From: CAJXII01 sp965242915
Lineage (GTDB): Bacteria; Campylobacterota; Campylobacteria; Campylobacterales; Arcobacteraceae
Direction of reading: 5' to 3'
NCBI GenBank assembly: GCA_965242915.1
Contig: CBDETN010000017.1
Location: 1-43,304, forward strand
Length of the DNA: 43,304 bases
In this document: positions 17,311 through 26,863 of the stretch, piece after piece
Layout of the letters: each line of letters opens with the position of its first letter
Numbering within the stretch: the first letter of the stretch is position 1
Translations under genes and position numbers: made by a program
The notes under the pieces: model-generated
Told to the model about the DNA's origin: nothing
The model's database searches: none
Seen by the model: the letters and a program-made list of their open reading frames with translations, nothing else

Positions 17311-18490
17311 TCTTGAGTATAATTAATACTAAAACAACTAAAATATTTATTAAAAAGAAACTTATACCCGCTATAAATAAGTTATAGTTTTTCATTAAAA
17401 AGCTAAAAAATAGAGGACCTAATCCAAACCCTATATTCCATGTAGCACTTAACATTCCAAATACTTTTCCCCTATTTGAAGTGCTAGTGAACTCATTAAT
17501 TTTTGTATTTAACTTTGCAACATGAGTTAATTCACCAAGAGTAAAAATAAATATAGAAATAAATGCTAATATAAAGTAGTCAAAAAATTGAAATAGAGAT
17601 ATAGTTAAAAAAAATATTGAAAAAACGGATAAACTGAATATTATTTGCCAATAAAAATCCCAGTTTTTAATTAACTGAAGTATATATAATTGCAATAAAA
17701 CTATAATAATAGGGTTTATTACAAAAACAATTCCTATTATTACTGGATCCATATTTAAATATTTATTAAAAATAATTCCTAAAAGTTCATTAAAAACTCC
17801 ATAAGAACATACAGTAATAATATTTAAAAGAAATATTGAGTATATTGCAGATTTTAAATTTATATTAAAAAAAGAATTCTTTTCTTCTTTTTTACTATTT
17901 ACCTCATCTGATTTAGTATCAAGAGGATTAAAAAGAAAAATAATAGATACCGCAGATATAATAGCCAATAATATACCAGTTAGAATATAAAGAAGACTTG
18001 CATTAAATGATATAATTAGTCCTCCCATTACCGTTCCTACTCCAAATGATAAGTTTTGAACTATATAAAATAATGCAAATGGAATACTATCATCTTTTTT
18101 ATCAATATTATCGCCAATTATAGCCATAAAGGAAGTTCTAAACATTGCATGAAAAAAACCTAATAGAATAAATACAATAAAAAATTGACTTAATGTTGTT
18201 ACAAATGCCAACAGAATGTATAATGCACTTGTTGTAAATGTACCTATTAATAATACAATTTTTCTTCCAAAACAATCACTGAAATATCCCCCAAGTGGTC
18301 CACCAATTGTTCTAAAAATAAAATAGATAAAAATTACACTCGAAATACTAGTAATATCTACCCCTAGTCTATTAGTCATATCTATCATTAAGAATGGAAT
18401 TATAATGCCTCTAGATGCACCAAACAAAAAATCTAAAAAAATTATTTTTTTATGAATTGACTTTAGGTTTTTTATTGCTTTTATTGTCAT
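17291..18490 (-). CDS. MFS transporter, probable exporter of the operon product
   Basis: 399 residues, about 12 hydrophobic segments, inner membrane. The loop between helices 2 and 3 has MFS motif A (GGPLGGYFSDCFGRKIVLL). The family moves small molecules using the proton gradient; its place at the end of a biosynthetic operon suggests export of, and self-protection from, the product, as for BacE next to the ligase BacD in bacilysin loci. The ATG lies 4 bases after the stop of the upstream ATP-grasp gene. The last residues (about TIMA and the stop) come from the IS3-b end, so a few native C-terminal residues may be lost, but all transmembrane segments appear present. Confidence 0.8.
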   Translation of the reverse strand: MTIKAIKNLKSIHKKIIFLDFLFGASRGIIIPFLMIDMTNRLGVDITSISSVIFIYFIFRTIGGPLGGYFSDCFGRKIVLLIGTFTTSALYILLAFVTTLSQFFIVFILLGFFHAMFRTSFMAIIGDNIDKKDDSIPFALFYIVQNLSFGVGTVMGGLIISFNASLLYILTGILLAIISAVSIIFLFNPLDTKSDEVNSKKEEKNSFFNINLKSAIYSIFLLNIITVCSYGVFNELLGIIFNKYLNMDPVIIGIVFVINPIIIVLLQLYILQLIKNWDFYWQIIFSLSVFSIFFLTISLFQFFDYFILAFISIFIFTLGELTHVAKLNTKINEFTSTSNRGKVFGMLSATWNIGFGLGPLFFSFLMKNYNLFIAGISFFLINILVVLVLIILKRYTIMA

Positions 18491-18494
18491 TAAC

Positions 18495-19811
18495 TTAACT
18501 TTTATTTAATATAAGTTTTTTTACGAAACTATTGATTTTATTTTCCATAACAATAGTATCTATATCCGTACTATACACAGCATAACAATGTCTTGAGAAT
18601 GAATCTCTAATTAAACGGATAGGATTATTTGCATCTATTAATATACCAATTTCATAAAAAATAACGCCAGGTAATTCTTTATATTCCTTACCTTTTTTGT
18701 CTCTTTTAAATCCAACATAATTTTCATTACCTGGCCAGTATATAATACTATTATCTTTTAAAATATCGCTGTTCAATTGTTCATTATTATTTAGGATAAA
18801 GTATTTTTGATAAACTTTAGTGTTATTATCATTATTAAAACTTATGTCTTTATCTAATATTATTTTGATATATAACTCATATGGATTTATTATGTTCTTA
18901 TATAAATATAAATCCATAATTCTATCCCCTGGATTTCGTACACACCATTCCATAACTTTAGGCATTATATTATTTTCTAATTTAAATTCAAGATGTACAA
19001 TTGCATTAGAAACTTTACTTTCTTTTATTATAAACTCATTCATTTTATTGATTTCTTCTACTACACTATTTGGCAATTTACTATTATAATTAATTTCATG
19101 TCCTAATTCGACAGGAAACTCAATTCCTTTACATTTCATAGTCGTTTTTTTTGTAATAGAAGAAAAAATTATTTTTCCATTCTTAACCCAACTTTCAATT
19201 GAGAATTCTGGTCCTTCAATTTTTTCTTCTAACAAATATGATTTATTATTATCTAACAAAAGAATTTGCTTTTGAATTAAAATTTCATCAACTGAAGTAT
19301 CCCAAATAACTATGTTAGATGATCCATGATCATTAATAGGTTTTATAACACCACTTGAGGGTATATTAAAATAATTATTTATAGAAATTACTTCAGAGTC
19401 AACTCCCCAACTTGTATTTTTTAATAGTTGTCTTTGTAAATACTTATTTCTTGAAATTACAGCACTTTGAATATTTATAGATGGTAGATTTAAATATTCA
19501 GCAAGGCAGGCAGTATGAATTACTTTTTTTTCTGCTATTCCTAATATTCCAACAATTTTATAATCTCTTTTTAATAAATCTACTTCATGAAATATTTCTT
19601 CAAGGAAATCACTATTTTCTTTAGTACAAATTAATTTATCTATTTTATGACTAAAGTGATCTTTATTTTTTCTCTTATACTCAAATAATTTCTTATACTT
19701 TTTATTATCATCATCTATACAAACTACATTGTAGTTTAGATTTTTAATACTGTTAACATACTCCTCAATAAACTCACTAAATGCTCCTATTATTAAAACA
19801 GCTTTTTTCAT
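18495..19811 (-). CDS. ATP-grasp carboxylate-amine ligase 2
   Basis: 438 residues. The N-terminal Rossmann-like part begins KKAVLIIGAFSEF. The ATP-grasp core has K157 in GVIKPINDHGSSN (glycine-rich loop), LLEEKIEGPEFSIESWV, and the metal-binding end VHLEFKL (E275) ... KVMEWCVRNPGDRIMD (E288, R292, N293). This E...E.xxRNPGD layout is that of L-amino acid and dipeptide ligases of the BacD/carbamoyl-phosphate-synthase-like group, which form amide bonds through an acyl phosphate. A further C-terminal domain of about 110 residues has the usual form for such ligases. RBS AAAGGAAAG precedes the ATG; the gap from the previous gene is 13 bases. Substrates unknown. Cytosolic. Confidence 0.8.
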   Translation of the reverse strand: MKKAVLIIGAFSEFIEEYVNSIKNLNYNVVCIDDDNKKYKKLFEYKRKNKDHFSHKIDKLICTKENSDFLEEIFHEVDLLKRDYKIVGILGIAEKKVIHTACLAEYLNLPSINIQSAVISRNKYLQRQLLKNTSWGVDSEVISINNYFNIPSSGVIKPINDHGSSNIVIWDTSVDEILIQKQILLLDNNKSYLLEEKIEGPEFSIESWVKNGKIIFSSITKKTTMKCKGIEFPVELGHEINYNSKLPNSVVEEINKMNEFIIKESKVSNAIVHLEFKLENNIMPKVMEWCVRNPGDRIMDLYLYKNIINPYELYIKIILDKDISFNNDNNTKVYQKYFILNNNEQLNSDILKDNSIIYWPGNENYVGFKRDKKGKEYKELPGVIFYEIGILIDANNPIRLIRDSFSRHCYAVYSTDIDTIVMENKINSFVKKLILNKS

Positions 19812-19824
19812 TTCTTTCCTTTAA

Positions 19825-21237
19825 TTATATTATAAATTTAATTTTTTTTGTAACATCTAAATATATTTTTTCAACTTCATTATATGGGTTCTCACTGGAA
19901 GTTTTAACTTCCCAATTTCTGATTTGGAGAAGATCTATATTATTTGAAGTAATAATAATATCTGCAATTCCCCGAGATGCATCTGGAGGAACTTTTACGT
20001 TATCTCCAATTGCGTCATATAAGTGAAAATCAGAGATTTTGTTTTTATAACTATAAACAGCATCTAATCCTTCTATTTTTTGTAGAACCCCTGATTTATT
20101 TGGCCAAAAATTTACCATTATCATTGGTTTTCTAAAAAATACTTTTTCTTTGTGTTTTATTCCACACGCTTGATATGCCATTGCTCTTATAGAATTAAAA
20201 CCTGTCGATTTATATATAGCAGATTGCATGAATGCTCCTCCTATTCGTAATGCAGTCTCAATAATTCTTGATCTATATAATTTATTATTCAAAATAAATT
20301 CTGAGGATTCTTTATTAGTTTCTTCAATACGAAATTCGGTATGAGAACAACCAACCTTTGCTCCTATTTTTTTATTAATGTAATTTACTTTCTTAATTAG
20401 TATTTTTTTGAATTCAGAAGGAAGTCTAGAATGCATTCTCCACAAATATTCTTCACCATATAAGATTCCTCTTTTAGGTAATAACTTATCAGTAATTGAA
20501 TAAACATATGTATGGTTTTTAGTTATAAAACCTTCCACACTTATTTCATATATAGGATACTCTTGAGCTAAATTATCATCATGTGATAAAGTGTTACCGC
20601 CTAGTGTTTCCTCAAGTAATAAATAATAACTTTCTTTATTAAGAAACATTTCTTCAAACAATGGATCATCTTTTGTTCTGTCATAGCTATTATTATAAAA
20701 ATAGTCCCAAATATTATCTAATTCATTGATATTTTTTATTTGTTTGCAAAATGAACTTCCTCCAATGCAAGGTGGCTTTAAAAAACATGATTTCCCTTCA
20801 AAAGAATTAGTAAAAATTTCTTTAGCCTCTTTTAGTGAATGTACTTTGAAAAAAATAGGTCCATCTATCTTATTTTCTAAAAAGAAAGATCTCATTAGAA
20901 ATTTATTTCTTGCAATCCTTGATGAATAAAAATCGTTAACGGGTACATCTATTTTAGTTCCTATATCTGACAGTAGTGTTACCGCACCTTCTGAGAGTGT
21001 AATTAATCCATCAATACCGTATTCATTTTTATATTTTAATATCTTGTTTAATATTCCATTATGATCAGAAAATTTATGTATTATTAAATCATCAGAGTAT
21101 AGACTTAAGTAATCAATTTCTTTATTTGCAATAATGATAATTTTGAAATTAATTCTTAGTTCATTCACTAATTCTAAATTTCCTAGTCTTGAAGGACTAT
21201 GAGAATAGAATACTCCAAGTATAGGTTTGTTTTTCAT
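19825..21237 (-). CDS. ATP-grasp ligase 1
   Basis: 470 residues, distinct from the downstream ligase. A pre-ATP-grasp domain (KPILGVFYSHSPSRLGN) is followed by K154 in CFLKPPCIGGSSF, the nucleotide-binding strand LLLEETLGG, SVEGFI, and the metal-binding part CSHTEFRIE (E301) ... SRIIETALRIGGAFM (E327). The usual Asn of the E.N motif is replaced by Thr (IIETALR), which also occurs in some carnosine-synthase-like relatives but makes activity less certain. Expected reaction: ATP-dependent joining of a carboxylate to an amine. Its ATG overlaps the stop of the radical SAM gene (ATGA), so translation is coupled. Substrate unknown. Confidence 0.78.
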   Translation of the reverse strand: MKNKPILGVFYSHSPSRLGNLELVNELRINFKIIIIANKEIDYLSLYSDDLIIHKFSDHNGILNKILKYKNEYGIDGLITLSEGAVTLLSDIGTKIDVPVNDFYSSRIARNKFLMRSFFLENKIDGPIFFKVHSLKEAKEIFTNSFEGKSCFLKPPCIGGSSFCKQIKNINELDNIWDYFYNNSYDRTKDDPLFEEMFLNKESYYLLLEETLGGNTLSHDDNLAQEYPIYEISVEGFITKNHTYVYSITDKLLPKRGILYGEEYLWRMHSRLPSEFKKILIKKVNYINKKIGAKVGCSHTEFRIEETNKESSEFILNNKLYRSRIIETALRIGGAFMQSAIYKSTGFNSIRAMAYQACGIKHKEKVFFRKPMIMVNFWPNKSGVLQKIEGLDAVYSYKNKISDFHLYDAIGDNVKVPPDASRGIADIIITSNNIDLLQIRNWEVKTSSENPYNEVEKIYLDVTKKIKFII

Positions 21238-22469
21238 TTTGAGATTCTATTAAAGATATCTTGAGTTACTGGTTTATAATCTAATAAATTTGTAACTCTC
21301 CAACATGAAGGATCTGAACCTACCCATGATTCATATTCACTATACCCATTAGATATTAGATTTTGGTATACAGTACCTCTACATCCTCCATAGCATTCTC
21401 TGTTAATAAATAATTCGCATTCCTTGCAATCCCCTTCTATGTATTTTTCTAAATTTCTAATTATTTCTAAAGGTTTTGAAGTAACTATATCTTTTAATTT
21501 ATCGTGATTTAAATCTCCTAATGTTGTTTCAATTCCAGGGCATGGTTTAACCATTCCATCTGCATGAATGTCTAATCTATTAAGATTTTCATAACAAGTT
21601 CCTGCTAGATAAGGAGGTTTTATTTCATATGGTTCATATTCATTTTCACTATCATTTCTTTGAACAATAATAAATAATTCTTCTAATTTATCTTTACCAA
21701 TAGCAAGGTCTCTATTTTGTTTAGCAAACCCTTGTAATTTTGTTATTTCTATATGCGCATACATATTTTTTTCTCGTGCTTCTTGTATAAGTAAAGGTAA
21801 ATAATCAACATTTAAATTACTTATGATTGATTCAATTCCAAGCCTAGTAGAACCATCTTTATGCTCTTTATTAAAACAAATATCAACTAGCATATTAATT
21901 ACAGACTTTTGTTCTTCATACAACTTTATAGCATCTTTTTTTAATCCACTAAGTTTTTTTTGAATAGAAGCATAAAGCATGTAATTATCATCACTACTAT
22001 CAACCATAGGAACGTTTATCTTTGTCATAATATTAGCACCTGTATTATAAATGTCTCTAGCCATTTTTTCATTTAGAAGTGTTCCATTAGTGACAAGTGT
22101 TGTAGCTAAATTAGCACTTGTACAATATTCTACAATTTCAATCATTGATTTAGATGTAGTTGGCTCAAAGGTTCCATTAATTGTAACAGCTTTTATACCA
22201 AGTTCAATACCTTGATCAATCCAACCTTTCATTCTAGTCGCCCATAATTTATCTTTACTAAGATCGTTAGAGACTTTACCATTTCTATCTAGCTTTATTG
22301 GCCTTTTTACTTCATCTTCATCTCCTACATAACAGTAAGGACATGCCCAATTACATGTATTTGGGGTATTTATTTTTATTCCTAATCTAAATAATTTATG
22401 TTCTGAAACATAATTATATCTCTCATCTTGTGTTAGATTAAACCCATAAAAAGCTGGTATTATTTTCAT
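21234..22469 (-). CDS. radical SAM/SPASM enzyme, first gene of the operon
   Basis: 411 residues. C39, C43 and C46 in NTCNWACPYCYVGD form the CxxxCxxC motif that binds the [4Fe-4S] cluster and S-adenosylmethionine. TINGTFEPTT corresponds to the conserved strand that follows. The C-terminal SPASM domain has C292, C310 (HADGMVKPC), C348, C351, C359, C363 (CKECELFINRECYGGC) and C389, enough for one or two auxiliary clusters. SPASM enzymes typically modify peptides or amino acids by radical chemistry, as PqqE and anSME do. A ribosome site AAGGA lies 7 bases before the ATG. No small precursor-peptide gene is seen near it, so the substrate may be a free amino acid or a ligase product; this is inference. 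Confidence 0.85.
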   Translation of the reverse strand: MKIIPAFYGFNLTQDERYNYVSEHKLFRLGIKINTPNTCNWACPYCYVGDEDEVKRPIKLDRNGKVSNDLSKDKLWATRMKGWIDQGIELGIKAVTINGTFEPTTSKSMIEIVEYCTSANLATTLVTNGTLLNEKMARDIYNTGANIMTKINVPMVDSSDDNYMLYASIQKKLSGLKKDAIKLYEEQKSVINMLVDICFNKEHKDGSTRLGIESIISNLNVDYLPLLIQEAREKNMYAHIEITKLQGFAKQNRDLAIGKDKLEELFIIVQRNDSENEYEPYEIKPPYLAGTCYENLNRLDIHADGMVKPCPGIETTLGDLNHDKLKDIVTSKPLEIIRNLEKYIEGDCKECELFINRECYGGCRGTVYQNLISNGYSEYESWVGSDPSCWRVTNLLDYKPVTQDIFNRISK

Positions 22470-22579
22470 ATTAATCCTTAAATAAAAATTAATAAAGTTT
22501 ATTACATATTAACTTAATAATTTATTAATAAAAGTCTATGTATTCTATCTGATATTGCAACCTTTATTATTAAGATATT

Positions 22580-22774
22580 AAAGAGTTCGTTAGGGTAGGA
22601 ATAAATTCCTACCTGATAATCGTTATACTAATTTTACCTCGTAAAATACGAACTAGCTATTAACTGTTCTTGTCGCCACTCAAATTTGTTGTATAACTAT
22701 CTGACTTTACACCAAGCTAATAAATAATATTTATTGCTTTATACGCTTACCGATATATCAACAACAAACTCTTT
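22580..22774 (-). ncRNA. candidate structured RNA or leader (unidentified)
   Basis: AAAGAGTTCGTT (22580-22591) and AACAAACTCTTT (22763-22774) pair at 11 of 12 positions and would close a fold of about 195 nt. Inside are a perfect 8-bp hairpin GGTAGGAA/TTCCTACC with a 4-nt loop (22594-22613) and a 5-bp hairpin TCGTA/TACGA (22639-22651). On the minus strand a -10-like element precedes it and the operon start follows about 110 bases later. It could be a free RNA (the size and closed end resemble 6S RNA), a leader, or a small inverted-repeat element. I see no match to tmRNA, RNase P or SRP RNA. Confidence 0.25.
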
Positions 22775-22941
22775 GAAATATAATACACTTATATCTCTAG
22801 TTTTATTATACGAATATGCTTGGATTTTAGAACATAAAAAGAGTTTTAGTATAAAGGGCACCTTCAACGCCATTAAGTTAAGGAATTAATTCATATTATT
22901 ATAAGTCTAAAATATCAAACAGCACAAAGATAATTCATCAG

Positions 22942-22983
22942 AAAGCCTTATTTTATAGGCTTTTCAAGTAGTTTGTAACTACT
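22942..22983. terminator. two adjacent hairpins, terminator-like
   Basis: AAAGCCT (22942-22948) pairs with AGGCTTT (22957-22963) and is followed by TTC, a weak rho-independent terminator shape in the plus direction. Directly after it AGTAGTT (22967-22973) pairs with AACTACT (22977-22983) across a 3-nt loop. They sit at the 5' edge of the IS4-family copy and could shield it from outside transcription. Confidence 0.35.
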
Positions 22984-23722
22984 ATTTAGATATAATATAT
23001 ACTTATATTAGTCAGGTTAAATATGTTAAAAAAAACTGTCAAGTTTTAGCAGTTTTTAGAGATAAACCAAAAGATGTTGTATTTATAAATAAACATAAAA
23101 TTGGTATAAATAGTTTCACAAGAAATAGAAAGTTAGGATTCGATAAAATTATGACTGTGATAATGAAAAAAAGTAGTAAATCTTTACAAAATAGTTTAAA
23201 TGATATGCAATTAGATTTAGGTGATGATTATACAATCACTAATAGTGCATATACACAAGCAAGAGCTAAATTAAATTATACAGCATTTGAAGAATATGCA
23301 AATATGTCAGCAGAAGTTTTTTATAGTGATGGTGAGTATCAAACTTTTAAAGACTTTAGACTATTAGCTATAGATGGTTCAGTAACAACTTTGCCAAATA
23401 GTGAAGATGTAAAAAAAGAATTTAATCCCATGAAAGTAAGATGTCAAATTAAAGATTATGCAAAAGATGTGGTACAAGCAAGAGTATCATGTGTATTTGA
23501 TGTCTTAAATAATATAGCAATAGATGCATCAATTACTAATAAAAATAAAAGTGATGATAATGATTTAGCAGCATATGATGAGAGAACTTTAGCTTACGGT
23601 CATTTAGAACATTGTGATGAAAATGATTTAACTACAATGGATAGAGGCTATATTGGCTTTGAACCATTTGCTAGAACATATAATAAAACAAATATATTGA
23701 TTAGACTTAGAAAAAATATATT
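22984..23722 (+). mobile_element. IS4-family element, 5' part, cut by IS66
   Basis: It begins around the -10-like segment TTTAGATATAATATATAC, which also occurs upstream of the IS4-like transposase at 8030, and ends where the IS66 left end starts at 23723. Only the N-terminal half of the transposase is present, and the continuation is not found beyond IS66. The true left end is uncertain. Confidence 0.55.
23034..23722 (+). pseudogene. IS4-family transposase, N-terminal fragment
   Basis: The open frame covers VLAVFRDKPKDVVFINKHKI, NSFTRNRKLGFDKIMTVIM, RAKLNYTAFEEYA, FRLLAIDGSVTTLPNSEDVK with the first catalytic Asp (AIDGS), and LTTMDRGYIGFEPFA with the second (MDRGY). It stops with the IS66 end at 23725. 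The likely ATG (MLKKTVK, at about 23022) is out of frame with the body after a run of eight A's, so a frameshift also affects the start. The third catalytic residue (Glu) is missing. Confidence 0.7.
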
Positions 23723-25255
23723 GTAACTAATCACCCTATCTAAAAGAGAGAATTCCCCTTCATTACAGAAACCAATGATTCAAACTCATTTAAGCCACGC
23801 TTACGAGAAGTATCAATAACTGATCGTAAATTAGCATAATTTTGTGCACCCTCAAGTGATTTGAATTGTCCTGATACTTTTTGCTTAACTTTTATATTTC
23901 TAATGGCACGCTCACTAGCATTATTATCTGCTGGGATATTTTCATTAAGTAAAAAAGTAAACAGTTTATCTTTAGATTTTGTAAGTGATTTTATTTGTTT
24001 ATGCGTTTCACTTTTTTCAATGTATGGCATAGTTAAAAGATGTTGAAGTGATTTGTCATATTGACTTTTTAGAGTTACTCTAGCAATGGAAGTTAAGTTG
24101 ACTTTATCATCTCTTATAGCTTCTTTGAGTAATGTCTTTATATCTTTCATTAGCTTAGTCTCATCACACTCAATAGCATAGTTTAAATCTCTCATCTTGT
24201 GTGCTAAACATAACTGTTCACTAACACACTCAAGTGAGCTATATGATGAATAATTATCATGAACCACACAAGCATTTTTAAAACCATTTGTAAAAGTATT
24301 GTTGATGACCTTAGTTCCTCGTGACTTATCCGCAACAATAAGAGTATTGCTCTCATTGTGAAAAGTCCAATGCCAATGTTTAGAGCCATTAACCTTACAT
24401 CCAGTCTCATCTATACCTACTAGAGGAGCTTTCTCCAGTAGAGCTGTGATTTTTGTTAATAGTATTTTGTGAGAGTGCTGAGGCTTTTGCTAATAAGCCT
24501 GTAATGCTTCCCTCTGAGAGTTTTATATTGAATAGGTTGTTCATAAGTTCTACTATTCTCATATTTGACATATACTGAGAAACACTTAGGTATGAAACCA
24601 TAGCTATAACTGTTGACCCATAACTGATATTTGGTGATATTGTAAATGCACTACTGTCATGATTTTCATAACCACAAGAGAAACACTTTTTAGAGAAGCT
24701 TTGATACTCTGTTATTTTATGAGTAATAGATGATAATTCAATATCTAAGACTTGTCGTCTTTCTTTGAGTGCAGATACAACAGTAGATATATCACTACTG
24801 CACTTTTTACATTCTAATAGTTTATAAGGCAATGCAACAATCTCATCAGGAGTATCACTTTGTAAAAGAGTTACTCCCTCTCTCCCTGATTGTCCACCAA
24901 CACTTTTACCACTCTTCTCTTCAAGAGATTGATTTTTATTATTTCTTTTTTGAGGAGGTGCTATCTCACTTGATGGTGAAATACTGGAGTTGTTTGAATT
25001 CTTTGGTGGTTTTTCTTGCACGAGGTTATCTTGAAGGTTTTCTATATATTTAAGAAGCTCTTTATGAGATAAATCTTTAAGTTCTTTTTTGGATTTTATT
25101 GAAAATTGATATTTCAGGCGAATTTTCTTCAAAATTTATTCCTACTTTTTATGTAGTGAATTATAGCTAATTAGTCCTATTTATAGGCTTTAAATTACTA
25201 TTTATTGAGGTAAATATTAGAATTCTTTTTGAGGTTTCCTAGGGTGATTAGTTAC
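23723..25255 (-). mobile_element. IS66-family element (copy 2)
   Basis: Same ends (GTAACTAATCACCC) and gene as 8181-9711; two bases longer because of the A-tract difference. The flanks differ (AATATATT against GAAAAAAG), so no target duplication remains. It lies between a truncated IS4-family transposase and a truncated IS5-A copy, evidence of deletion or recombination at the insertion site. Confidence 0.87.
23740..25132 (-). pseudogene. IS66 transposase (TnpC), copy 2, frameshifted
   Basis: Same protein as copy 1 up to NTINK, then a shift at AACAAAAATCAC (five A's) gives NHSSTGESSSSRYR and a stop at 24407. Reading resumes in the original frame as KAPLVGIDETGCKV down to GNSLF at 23740. Four A's would keep the frame open. 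The Asp, Asp and Glu segments (GIDETG, VVHDNY, NNASERAIRN) are intact downstream. A five-A tract could permit slippage, so low-level full-length protein cannot be excluded. Confidence 0.83.
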
Positions 25256-25458
25256 GAAAAAAGAATCTACATATTCTAATCTATCATTAAGAGCATAATC
25301 TGAAAAAGAGAGGTTTGAATCTTTAAATGCCAATTTATTACCTTTTTGCTTAAATATCTTTAATTTATATGTGTAATTATAGCTAAAAATAGCCTTTAAA
25401 TACCTTAACTAAAGGCTTGGTTGAGATTTATTTTAGAGTGTTACTGTGCAGTGGTCTC
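25256..25458 (-). mobile_element. IS5-A copy 3, left fragment
   Basis: The first 203 bases of IS5-A in reverse orientation, from the terminal GAGACCAC (minus strand, ending at 25458) through its promoter to the first 26 or so transposase codons (FKDSNLSFSDYALNDRLEYV). It is cut by the IS66 right end at 25255. Confidence 0.85.
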
Positions 25459-25574
25459 TTCATGCTTACTATTTGGAGTTCTCTTTTTTAACTAAAATAT
25501 ATAAATTCTATTCAAAACAAAGTTTTGAATAATAAATATTAGTAAAGAAGTTATTTTTTTGTAGATTATCTTTA
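25459..25574 (+). other. flank with a hairpin, possible end of a lost gene
   Basis: The plus strand ends a short frame (FMLTIWSSLF, stop) that may be IS-cut. ATTCAAAAC and GTTTTGAAT form a 9-bp hairpin with a 3-nt loop at about 25511-25531. The sequence continues to TTTA, which is duplicated on the two sides of IS5-B copy 2. No gene is identifiable. Confidence 0.3.
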
Positions 25575-26863
25575 GGGCATCTCTAAAAACTACCCAACCT
25601 AAGCAATTTAAAATCAAGATTTAGTTAAAATAGATATTAAATATCACTCAAAAGGCTTTATAAATGCAAGGATTATTTGATTTAGAATTTCATGAGAGAA
25701 AAATAAAAGAATATCAACCACCACTAACAAAATTAGATAAAGTTGTAGATTGGAATATGTTTAGAGAACCAATAGAGAAGGCTTTATACGTAGAACCTAA
25801 AGGTGCTGGTGGTAGGCCACCATACGATAAGATAATGATGTTTAAAATTTTAATATTACAAAAATACTATAATTTAAGTGATGAACAAACAGAATTTCAA
25901 ATAAATGATAGAACATCATTCAAACAATTTTTAGAATTGAAAATTGGAGATAAAATACCTGATGAAAAAACTATTTGGCATTTCAAAGAACAGCTATCAA
26001 ATAAGAATTTATCTTTAACATTATTTGAACTATTTACTAAACAACTTATAAATAAAGGTATTATAGCAAAAGAGGGAAGTATGATAGATGCTTCATTTGT
26101 AGATGTTCCTAGACAAAGAAATTCTAAAGAAGATAACGCTGATATTAAAAAAGGTGCTATACCTTTAAAATTTGCCAGAAAAGATAACAATGGTAAACGA
26201 AGCAAGTTATGCCAAAAAGATACTGATGCAAGTTGGATGACTAAATCAAGTGAACGACACTATGGATATAAAGACCATATTAACGCAGATGAAAAAACTA
26301 AATTCATAACTAAATATAGTGTTACAAGTGCTGCTCCTCATGATTCTACTGAAATTAAAAATATCATTGATGAAACAGATAATAAACTTCATGCAGATAG
26401 TGCTTACAGGAGTAAAGAGATAGAAGAATTTCTAGAAGATAAAAATTGCAAAAGCTTTGTGCATGAAAAAGGTTACAGAGGTAGTCCTTTAACAGATGAA
26501 CAAAAAGATTCAAATAACATAAAATCTAAAATTAGAGCAAGAGTAGAACATATATTTGGATTTATGACAAACTCTATGAATGATGCCTTACATATGAAGT
26601 CCATTGGGATAAAACGAATCAAGTCATCTATAGGATTTTTAAATCTTACATATAATCTCTTTAGATATGAACAGTTAGTTAGATTGCAAAAAGTGAAAGT
26701 TATGTAAAAATATATGAAATCATAGAGATTTTACAAAAACTCACAAAGATCATTATAATTTTTAGTAGAATTTTATAGTAAATCAAGTTTCGCGTGTGAT
26801 AAATTTTAAAAATTAAGTTAAAAATGATTTAAACAAATTAGAAAGTTGTTTTTAGAGGTTCCC
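25575..26863 (+). mobile_element. IS5-family element (IS5-B copy 2), complete
   Basis: 1289 bp, identical in length to copy 1 and with the same ends. TTTA is duplicated at 25571-25574 and 26864-26867. It lies 238 bases upstream of rpsL in the same orientation, where rpoBC is usually found in bacteria of this type, so read-through could affect the str operon. Confidence 0.92.
25664..26707 (+). CDS. IS5-family transposase (IS5-B copy 2, intact)
   Basis: The 347-residue protein is identical to the one encoded at 12568-13611, with only a rare silent base difference (AACGCT against AATGCT near 26137). The DDE residues are all present. An intact duplicate with its own target duplication shows recent activity. 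Confidence 0.92.
   Translation: MQGLFDLEFHERKIKEYQPPLTKLDKVVDWNMFREPIEKALYVEPKGAGGRPPYDKIMMFKILILQKYYNLSDEQTEFQINDRTSFKQFLELKIGDKIPDEKTIWHFKEQLSNKNLSLTLFELFTKQLINKGIIAKEGSMIDASFVDVPRQRNSKEDNADIKKGAIPLKFARKDNNGKRSKLCQKDTDASWMTKSSERHYGYKDHINADEKTKFITKYSVTSAAPHDSTEIKNIIDETDNKLHADSAYRSKEIEEFLEDKNCKSFVHEKGYRGSPLTDEQKDSNNIKSKIRARVEHIFGFMTNSMNDALHMKSIGIKRIKSSIGFLNLTYNLFRYEQLVRLQKVKVM

Larger units (their letters stand above)
22470..22983. other. non-coding region upstream of the radical SAM operon
   Basis: About 500 bases with no credible open frame on either strand. It should contain the promoter of the minus-strand operon. It also holds the inverted repeats described separately at 22580-22774 and 22942-22983. 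A -10-like TATTATATT on the minus strand (about 22778-22786) lies just upstream of the 22580-22774 structure. Confidence 0.45.

Noticed and set aside
17291..22469. A RiPP cluster with precursor peptide
   Set aside because: Both strands of 22470-23000 and the gaps between the genes were read, and no small peptide frame with a ribosome site and leader-like sequence was found.
22580..22774. Assignment as tmRNA, RNase P RNA or SRP RNA
   Set aside because: None of their conserved sequence signatures is present on either strand.
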